From Discostella pseudostelligera (Eukaryota > Bacillariophyta > Thalassiosirophyceae > Thalassiosirales > Thalassiosiraceae), in NCBI GenBank assembly GCA_036940085.1, contig JALLBK010000063.1:1-40054 (forward strand): DNA of 40,054 nucleotides, read 5' to 3'. The translations under genes and the position numbers were made by a program. Numbering within the stretch: the first letter of the stretch is position 1; every line of letters begins with the position of its first letter. The notes under the pieces are model-generated. The model did no database searches and was not told the origin of the DNA. It saw only the letters and a program-made list of their open reading frames with translations. Shown here piece by piece: positions 33,807 to 40,054 of this stretch.

Positions 33807-35446
33807 TTATGCCATTCTCAACTGATAATCCCCATTGGCTGTAATGTATCTAACCCACGGAAGGGCCTGATACCCACTCCTCTCAATAATCTTCAAATAC
33901 CTCACCTGAATTCCCGACACGGTAAAGTATGGAATCTCAAACTTGACCCCAATCGGCTTTTTCCACGACGTGTCCATCCCACCTCCGCCACCACCTCCTC
34001 CTCCTCCCCCCGCCCCTCCACCACTGGATTTCTTCCCATCGGCTTCCTCCCTGCTAATACTCGGCAACCCAAAATGCGCACGCATCAAATACTCTCGTCC
34101 ACCATGAAATTGCTTAATTGTCCAAACCACACAATCCTTATCGGGTAAATACGTAACAGTCCCCACGCTCGACTTGAAGCTTGGACTATCCACATCGGGG
34201 GGAACGGGAATCGATATTTCCACATTGTTCGCCACACTTCGACTCTTGAACTGCGATCGAGTTTTGATCATATATTCAATACGTGATCCACGATGGGGTT
34301 CCACGACAGCCTCCACCCATATGAGGGGCTTCACATGCGTGTCTAACCGATAGGTCATTAAATCAAACTCTCCATCGGGGGGGATGAAAGATATGGTACG
34401 ATCATTCTCGAACCGTGCCAGTCGGACACATTGGTGGAATTTAATATCCTCCAACTCGACAGACTTTCCCGATCGAGAAGCCTGACCACCACTGTTACGA
34501 CCGGCCGCCTCAAAGACAAGCTTATCATTCAATCCGAGCTTCAATTCAGGCATGCCCGAGAGGAACGACTTCATTTTCACAGCGCCATTAATTTCACTGT
34601 GCAATACCGTACCATTGGCAGCAACTAGCAAGTTCAATTTCTCGACAACATCCAAGAATATCTCATTCTTCTTATGCTTAATCCCCTCAGCACGCCACGA
34701 GACGGCATTGGTGAGAGCCACGGGAGGCTTGTTTTTGGAATCATCTGCCATTCGATTTCCCTCTTGGGTAATAAATTGTCGCAATATGGTCGAGTCGAGA
34801 CTTTGGGGTAGTCCATGATCCATCGTTTCATCTAGCAGTTCGTATATGATGACAAAGTTATCACGGATGGATTCCTCGTTGAGTGTGGTGAAGTAATCTT
34901 GGAAGAGGGATGTAAGTTGGTAGAGGTAGGTTAGCATGAGCGCAACGTTGGAGTTTTTGCAGGTGACACCGCAGAGGTAGAGATTGCTATGCTGTCAATT
35001 TAATAGGGGAGGAGGGGGAAAAGTGAAGATTGGTGGGTAAGATCATGATCATGGTGTGTGTCCCAAATAATATAATAGCTTCATTGTCGCAGATTTCGCC
35101 ACAGCCTACCTTCGCCGCCCCCCGTCATCACCCACCAAACAAGCGCATTGAATCTCATCATCATCATCATCATCATCACTCTCTCTCTCTCTCTCTCTCT
35201 AAAACTCACCTGAACATAAACAAATGTCTCCCCTCCCACACCCGTACATCCCACATCCTCGTCGGTGACTAAAAAATCCCCACATGAATCGACATGAAAG
35301 ACTGGCTTCTTCGTATCATCTTCCACCTCGAGCAGGTAGGAGGCGAATTTTTCAATGGCCGAAGTTAGTGGAATATCACCCCGGTAATTACGTGAGATGA
35401 TTGGCTTCCCGGTTAGATCGGTGATGAAGATGGCCGATGCTACCAT
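33807..35446 (-). CDS. AP1M1: AP-1 clathrin adaptor complex medium (mu) subunit
   Basis: Two exons, 35446-35210 and 34991-33807, phase-0 GT-AG junction giving ETFVYVQ then HSNLYLCGVTCKN; 473 aa. The N-terminal longin-like part starts ASAIFITDLTGKPIISRNYR. The mu-homology domain holds RDNFVIIYELLDE, ITQEGN, TNAVSWRAEGIKHKKNEIFL, FLSGMPELKLGLNDK, ELEDIKFHQCVRLARFENDR, SFIPPDGEFDLMTYRL and the end SGYQALPWVRYITANGDYQL. These match AP-1 mu rather than AP-2 or AP-3 mu. It selects Tyr-based (YxxPhi) sorting signals on cargo at the trans-Golgi and endosomes. It is about 45 aa longer than usual; part of the excess is a Ser/Gly run of roughly 15 glycines (nt 33975-34030) in a surface loop. The 218-nt intron contains (CT)n and (ATG)n-type microsatellites. 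Confidence 0.95.
35180..35200. repeat. (CT)n microsatellite in the AP-1 mu intron
   Basis: An uninterrupted CT run directly beside a CAT trinucleotide run (about 35157-35178), both near the 5' splice site of the AP-1 mu intron. Confidence 0.8.
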
Positions 35447-35764
35447 AATAATAATATTGTTGTTGGTTATAATATTGTTGCTGCTGGTGGTGGTGGTGGC
35501 AATATTTGTTATTTGCTGGCGCGGTAGGGTCCAAATAACAAATAATGATCGCCGTCGTCCTGCGGCAGGGGTGGTTTGTTGAGCGGGGGCGGTGGGCGGT
35601 GGGCGACGATGGCGAGAGACTGTGGGCGGGGTGGTTGTTTGGACTTTGGATCTTCGGGCTTCCCCCCTTTTTCAAATCGCACATTTTGGCGAAAATGGCG
35701 GGACGATAATCTCTACCTGAACCTCCCGCCAAAGCAAACACCGCAGACGGACGCACATTCCACC
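35447..35764. promoter_or_regulatory. Divergent promoter with three E2F-like elements
   Basis: The 318 bp between AP-1 mu and the LK-x-LLP repeat protein. TTTTGGCGAAAA is at 35684-35695, GGCGGGA at 35697-35703 and TCCCGCCAAA at 35724-35733, all 30-80 bp before the repeat-protein ATG. No gene is seen; an open frame running in from 35576 is probably 5' leader. Confidence 0.5.
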
Positions 35765-36594
35765 ATGAAGATGAAGAAGTCCCTCTCCCCACCAGGCCTA
35801 CTAGTACAGCTTCTGCTCCTACTCAGTACCGCCCGAGGCGGTGCATCATTCACCACCGTTGTTCATAATGTTGAGTCAATGACGGCGTCGGTGTCGGCGT
35901 CCAAGCAAGCTCATCTTCCTGGGCTACCGACGACACGAATTTACGTCGCATCGGCCGACGATGTCGATGACGAGAACACCTCCAATAACGATGACGTCGA
36001 TGTCGATACCGTTCCTCCTACATCATCATCATCATCATCATCATCGCCTCTGCCAGTGGTGGTGGCAACATTATCAACTAAAATGACATCAGATTTGAAG
36101 GCTCTGCTGCCCACACAAAAAATGAGATTCATGAAGGTGAGTTTTGGTAGTAGAGCGAGGGGGGGAGCGAGGCAACAAAACATAATATCTGTGCGGGTGG
36201 TGCTGTTTATTCATTATTTATTCATTCAACCTGATTTTGCCATGGTTTCATGTCTCATATCTTGGTTCAATAATAATTTTCATTTGTTCAATATCCCCCC
36301 TCCATCTCACTATTTTCATTTCTCGCCCTCTCTTTCCCACATGAACATTCACATTGTCTCCGGTGTAATATTTGTTTTGCTGCTTGCGCACAATTCGAAT
36401 ACTATCATGTATGGGGAAATGCTGCTACTTATTATGAATGTTACGTGGTTGACTGAACGACTACTAATTGTGTGCTTCATTATTATATCAGTTGGATAAA
36501 TTTGGAAGGAGGATACAAAGGATGGAAGATGATGGGACCGTAAATATGAGAAAAGAACCTAGCAGTAATCTCGGAAAAGTTTATTTTGGTGAGG

Positions 36595-36639
<45 letters not shown>

Positions 36640-37757
36640 GTGGTGGTAGTAGTGGTGGTGCTGCTCTATTCCAATCGCCAGGCATTGCAGGTGGAGCAAG
36701 CCCATCTCTGGCTTCATTTTTGGGAAAAAATGACAATGATCGAGGTAGTACTATCGATGGGAGAGAAGGAGGAGGAGGAGGAGAAGGAGGAGGCATCGTC
36801 AGTGTTGACCTGAAAGAATTATTGCCCAAGCAAAAGATGAAATTTCTGAAGCTCGACGTGAGTATCTACTACATTAATATTTCCCACCGTCATGATTGGA
36901 TCCAACCTATATGCCTTCTCATCAACCGCTCCCTGTGCCTCGTGCTCCGGTAGAAATTCGGTCGTAGGATACAGCGAATGGAAGATGATGGAACTGTGAA
37001 TATGATGAAGCAGCCTTCATCATCCGTTCTTGCTCCTGTCACGCCAACATCCATCAGTAGTGGTAGTAGTGATCGTGACTATGGGGCTCGTGTGGATTTG
37101 GATTATCATCAGGATGTGGTGAGTGGTGCCAACTATGGATCGTTGAAGGATTTGCTCCCAGTAAAGCGATTGACGTGGACAAAGCTTGACTTCAAAGGGG
37201 CGTCGGTGGAAGATGATCGTCGTATGAAGAAGAAGGTAGTAGCAGTACGTGATGCTGCTTCTGCCGGTGGCGATGTAATTGGGGATGTCATCGAAAGCAA
37301 CGACAGAAGAGGCAGAGGCCTCAAGGAATTATTGCCTGTCCGACCTACATGGACCAAGCTTGATTTTCGTGGAGCTTCGGTGGAAGATGAGCGTCGGACA
37401 AAGAGAAAGGATTCTCCCCAAAGCAGTACGAAAAGCTTTAATGAGGGACAATATTCCAACCTTAAGACTTTATTGCCGGAACGGACCATTACGTTTCGAC
37501 AGGGCCAGGTATATAGTAGTGGATCGGCGACGATGGTGAACAGCAATGTTATGCGTTTGCCGAGATTGGGGAGTCAGCAGCAGGCGGGGGGTGATGATGT
37601 ATCACAGCAACAGCAACATGGTGATGAAGTCGACGATGGCGTGAGCGATAGTGAAAATACAGACAAGGCCTACGACTCGATGCAAGAGAAAACGACGTAT
37701 ACAAATCTTAAAGACTTATTGCCAGAGAGGAAAATGTCATGGCGGACGACCAAATAA
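35765..37757 (+). CDS. Plastid-targeted protein with six LK-x-LLP repeats, family unrecognised
   Basis: Three exons, 35765-36136, 36492-36857, 36954-37757; both junctions phase 0, GT-AG; 513 aa. A signal peptide (LLVQLLLLLSTARGGAS) ends before FTTVV, an ASAFAP-like S-F junction, so plastid import is likely. The rest is disordered apart from six repeats, with the Leu of LK at about 111, 231, 310, 369, 416 and 498: LKALLPTQKMRFMKLD, LKELLPKQKMKFLKLD, LKDLLPVKRLTWTKLDF, LKELLPVRPTWTKLDF, LKTLLPERTITF and LKDLLPERKMSW. Repeats 1-2 continue with an identical KFGRRIQRMEDDGTVNM; repeats 3-4 with GASVEDxRR. Spacers are Ser/Gly/Ala/Gln-rich, including Ala13. Introns 1 and 2 cut repeats 1 and 2 two codons apart, which suggests tandem exon duplication. 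Short sticky repeats on a disordered chain suggest a multivalent scaffold; this is inference. Confidence 0.75.
36597..36635 (+). repeat. (GCT)13 run encoding poly-Ala
   Basis: Thirteen perfect GCT codons in exon 2 of the LK-x-LLP protein, followed by GGT-type Gly codons. The purity of the run suggests recent replication slippage and likely length polymorphism. Confidence 0.9.
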
Positions 37758-37805
37758 ACTAATCAGCGGATGTTACTGTGAAAATAAAATGCTACATGTG
37801 ATCAA

Positions 37806-37878
37806 ATCTTTCAAAGAATTCGACACAATAGGATAATGCTTCGGAATGCACTCCAGTTTAGCCTTTGCCGCGGATCCT
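37806..37878 (-). pseudogene. Decayed duplicate of the Aurora kinase 3' end
   Basis: This stretch aligns with 37977-38047, the last codons of the Aurora gene, at roughly 70% identity with one small gap, in the same orientation and about 170 bp away. Read on the minus strand it gives LECIPKHYPIVSNSLKD, against [16 protein letters not shown] in the gene. No donor or upstream kinase sequence accompanies it. It is either a partial tandem duplication or an unused alternative last exon. Confidence 0.6.
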
Positions 37879-37973
37879 CATCGATAGTGTTGACATTCAC
37901 ATAACATCGAGTAGTCTGCAGCAGTCTGCAGCATCGTCGATCGGAGATATACTAAGCGAATGCACCATTCAAT

Positions 37974-39134
37974 CTAATCTTTCAAACACCTCAACACAAA
38001 AGGATGCTTTGGGACGCACTCCAATGGCAGCCGTTGCCTGGGGTCCTTCTTCAACAATTTGGAAATCAAGTCCTTGGCATCGTCGGGCAAACCCAGCGGC
38101 CATCGAATGTCCACCCGTTGAATCCTCTTGTACGTGGCACCGTGACTTTCCGTCTCAAAGGGTGGCGATCCAACCAAGAACTCGTACAGCAAAACTCCAA
38201 GCGCCCAGGTATCGACTTGTTCGTCATGTTCCCGTCCCTCGACCATTTCGGGTGGCAAGTAGTCAAGAGTGCCGCAGAGTGTATTCCGACGACTAGTGGG
38301 TGCATGAACGCTCCACCCGAAATCGGCAATCTTGACTTCATTATTCGCCCCCAGCAACAAATTCTCCGGCTTAATGTCTCGATGGATGACATGCTTGGAG
38401 TGGCAGTACTTCATGGCCATGCTCAAATCAGAAATGAACCGAGCCGATGTGCGTTCCGAGAACTGTCCCCTGGCAGTAAGCTTTTTGTAGAGTTCTCCAC
38501 CCGGACTGTATTCCAATATAAGGTAAATGTTCTTGTTATCGTAAAAGTAGCCATACATCCGTAAAATGTGCCGATGACGCAAATGGGCTTGGATTTCAAT
38601 CTCTCGACGCAGCTGATGCTCCACGCCACTCTTAAGAAGCTGATTCTTCGACAACACCTTGAGCGCAACAATATACTTCGTGCGACGCTCACGGGCGAGA
38701 TAGACCTTGCCAAACTTGCCCCGCCCGAGTGGCTTCCCGATTTCGAAATCCTGCAACGTCCATCGTCTCCCGGCCTTGGCGGCCTCGTCCATTATTCTCT
38801 CATTGGCGCCCATCGTCGTCGCGTGGCTGTGGCTGTTGCCACCGCGTGGAAGCTTGCCCGATGACGATACCTCGGCAATCGATCCAAGTGCGCCATTATT
38901 ATTGATCGATGATGATGGCTGCTCGAATGATAATTGAGATTGGAAGCTCCCTCCTCCTCCCGTCGTTGGCATTGTCGTCGTCATGACGCGCGGCGAAGTT
39001 CGATTCGATTCTAGATTCATCCCAGCTGGTCGCTTCAAGTTGCTACTGCTACTGCTCTTGCCATGAGGCGACGATGGCATTGTCTGTTGGTTGCCTCCGC
39101 CATTCTCCTTGTCCATGGCGCTCAACATCATCAT
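37974..39134 (-). CDS. Aurora-type mitotic Ser/Thr protein kinase
   Basis: 386 aa, single exon. Residues 1-125 are a disordered Ser/Gly/Asn-rich extension. The kinase domain has the glycine loop GRGKFG (137-142), Lys159 in [15 protein letters not shown] (251-258) and DFGWSVHAP (271-279), whose WSVHAP is the Aurora signature. The activation segment is [15 protein letters not shown], with Thr285 as the expected autophosphorylation site. It ends [21 protein letters not shown]. Aurora kinases act on spindle poles, centromeres and cytokinesis. All catalytic residues are intact. I cannot separate A- from B-type behaviour from sequence alone; many protists have one gene serving both. A perfect E2F-like site lies about 240 bp upstream, consistent with cell-cycle transcription. 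Confidence 0.95.
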   Translation of the reverse strand: MMMLSAMDKENGGGNQQTMPSSPHGKSSSSSNLKRPAGMNLESNRTSPRVMTTTMPTTGGGGSFQSQLSFEQPSSSINNNGALGSIAEVSSSGKLPRGGNSHSHATTMGANERIMDEAAKAGRRWTLQDFEIGKPLGRGKFGKVYLARERRTKYIVALKVLSKNQLLKSGVEHQLRREIEIQAHLRHRHILRMYGYFYDNKNIYLILEYSPGGELYKKLTARGQFSERTSARFISDLSMAMKYCHSKHVIHRDIKPENLLLGANNEVKIADFGWSVHAPTSRRNTLCGTLDYLPPEMVEGREHDEQVDTWALGVLLYEFLVGSPPFETESHGATYKRIQRVDIRWPLGLPDDAKDLISKLLKKDPRQRLPLECVPKHPFVLRCLKD

Positions 39135-39658
39135 CTTCGCTTTTGATTTTTGTCGATGGATGGCGGCGTCTCTGTTTCTGTTGTCTGTTTTGCTCTAAAT
39201 AAGGAGTATCGTAGGTAGATTTGCTGTTGGCTGGCTGAGCGAGGGAGGCGAGAGGCGAGGCGAGGCGCAAGCAGGCGAAAAGAACAAAATCGGCGAAGCG
39301 TCAGTTGCGCAGCAGGGACAGGTTTCTCAAAATAACTTCTTCTTGCTCTTCTTCTTGCCATCGGAGTGGGGTTTCCCGCCAAATTTGGGGTTCAAATTTA
39401 GCGATCGTAGAGAACATCGCTTCGCTGTTTGGGTTTGTCACAGATAGTTTCGAAATTGCCAGTGTTTCGAAGCTAGTTTGCCTGTAAAGCCGAAAATTCG
39501 TAGCTTGGAAAGTACGGTCCAGTAAAATCGAAACTACCGGCCTGTAGTTTCGAAAGCAGATTAGCTTCGAAGCTATTGGATGTGTTATTAGTTTCGAAGC
39601 TATGCTTGCCTCGAAGCTATTGGATTCGTCATTAGTTTCGAATCTATGCTAGCTTTGA
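39135..39658. promoter_or_regulatory. Aurora upstream region with perfect E2F-like site
   Basis: TTTCCCGCCAAA at 39372-39383 is a full E2F consensus. Nearer the ATG, GAGGCGAGAGGCGAGGCGAGG (39243-39263 region) is a short GAGGC repeat. Beyond 39430 the sequence becomes repetitive with TTTCGAA units and probably belongs to the adjacent mobile element. No gene is seen. Confidence 0.5.
39565..39653. repeat. Tandem 44-45-bp repeat with TTCGAA palindromes
   Basis: Two head-to-tail copies, 39565-39609 and 39610-39653, differ at only a few positions. Each contains TCGAAGCTATTGGAT, then TTAGTTTCGAA, then CTATGCT. The start of the first overlaps a perfect 12-bp palindrome AGCTTCGAAGCT (39563-39574). 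Looser TTTCGAA units extend back to about 39445. This may be the terminal or LTR-like region of the element whose reading frame follows. Confidence 0.7.
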
Positions 39659-40054
39659 AACTATCAGGGGGCAAATTTATCTAATGCTTTTATTGAAGAA
39701 ACAAAAACAATCCAAGAATCCGGAAAGCTCGATAACCGGTCTACCAAAACAAAACAAGACCTACAGCACATTGTCGATGTTGTGACACATTGGAATACAA
39801 CAGCTCAATATGAGAAGGATGGTTCCCTATTGCCAAAGGAGTTCAAGGAGTTCAAGGAGTTTAAAAAAACAAATAAGGCGGGTTTCAAATGGCGAGCACA
39901 GTACAACATTGAGAAACTTCTCCTTCCCGGGGATGATGAGGAGACCATTGTCATCCGCCGGATGGAAGTGAAAAATAAACAAAAATATGTTGGCCGAATT
40001 ATTGTATCTCAAGAGGATTCATTTGATCGAATCCAAGAGCATCACCGTATGAGC
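39659..40054 (+). CDS. Partial transposable-element-like open frame (possible integrase N-terminus)
   Basis: One frame stays open for 132 codons to the window edge, after a TGA at 39656-39658. It has no early ATG, so it is a downstream exon, a 5'-truncated copy, or a decayed element. The protein is Lys/Glu-rich: FIEETKTIQESGKLDNRSTK, a triple KEF repeat (LLPKEFKEFKEFKK), IVIRRMEVKNKQKYVGRII, and at the edge DSFDRIQEHHRMS. The last part resembles the start of the His-His zinc-binding region of retroelement-type integrases, and TTCGAA repeats lie directly upstream. Codon use and A-richness differ from the nearby genes. The identification is tentative, since the catalytic core would lie beyond the window. 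Confidence 0.4.

Noticed and set aside
35576..35764. Upstream extension of the LK-x-LLP protein frame
   Set aside because: It would bury the signal peptide and covers the E2F-like promoter elements.
36137..36499. Open frame running through intron 1 of the LK-x-LLP protein
   Set aside because: Splicing at GTGAGT/CAG restores the repeat (K then LDKFGRR); the intron-encoded peptide has no repeat or similarity.
1..40054. CRISPR arrays, rRNA, tRNA, bacterial operons
   Set aside because: No spaced identical repeats, no recognisable RNA gene and no Shine-Dalgarno or operon structure were seen; the gene structures are eukaryotic.

Overview
The window looks like gene-dense nuclear DNA of a diatom or a close secondary-plastid stramenopile, most likely a centric diatom; I cannot name the species. 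The evidence is short GT-AG introns (about 56-140 nt in most genes), several N-termini in which a signal peptide ends at an ASAFAP-like Ala/Gly/Ser-(Phe/Trp) junction typical of complex plastids, a helicase-associated (HA) domain protein of the kind common in diatoms, and many codon-triplet microsatellites that give poly-S, N, Q, G and A tracts. No bacterial or organellar features were seen.

I count sixteen protein genes and a partial mobile-element-like frame at the right edge. From left to right: glutathione S-transferase (+), secretory cyclophilin (-), WBP4-like zinc-finger splicing protein (+), plastid-type kinase/PDZ-like/PP2C fusion (-), C2-like protein (+), phosphate:H+ symporter-like MFS carrier (-), candidate thylakoid-lumen protein with a twin-arginine signal (+), HA-domain protein (-), Hsp70 ATPase without a substrate-binding domain (+), ubiquitin-specific protease with Tudor/chromo-barrel-like modules (-), mitochondrial ATP synthase epsilon subunit (+), TMEM184/OST-alpha membrane protein (-), small plastid-targeted beta-sandwich protein (+), AP-1 mu adaptin (-), plastid-targeted LK-x-LLP repeat protein (+), Aurora kinase (-). 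Ten genes needed splicing reconstruction, and each exon junction was checked for reading phase and family continuity. The ATP synthase subunit becomes visible only after joining a 17-codon first exon to an exon 533 nt downstream.

The layout has two striking regularities. All sixteen genes alternate strictly in strand, giving eight divergent promoters (about 270-880 bp) and eight short convergent gaps (about 90-275 bp). Every divergent promoter also carries a TCCCGC/GCGGGA element resembling an E2F site; two are full 12-mers, upstream of the Hsp70-like gene and of Aurora.

The genes do not form one pathway. They cover protein folding and turnover, splicing, trafficking, energy, phosphate uptake, cell division and plastid biology. 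The best candidates for undescribed biology are the plastid-targeted protein with six LK-x-LLP repeats, whose first two repeats are split by phase-0 introns almost at the same place, the plastid-type kinase-PDZ-phosphatase fusion, the SBD-less Hsp70, and the promoter element shared by all eight divergent gene pairs.
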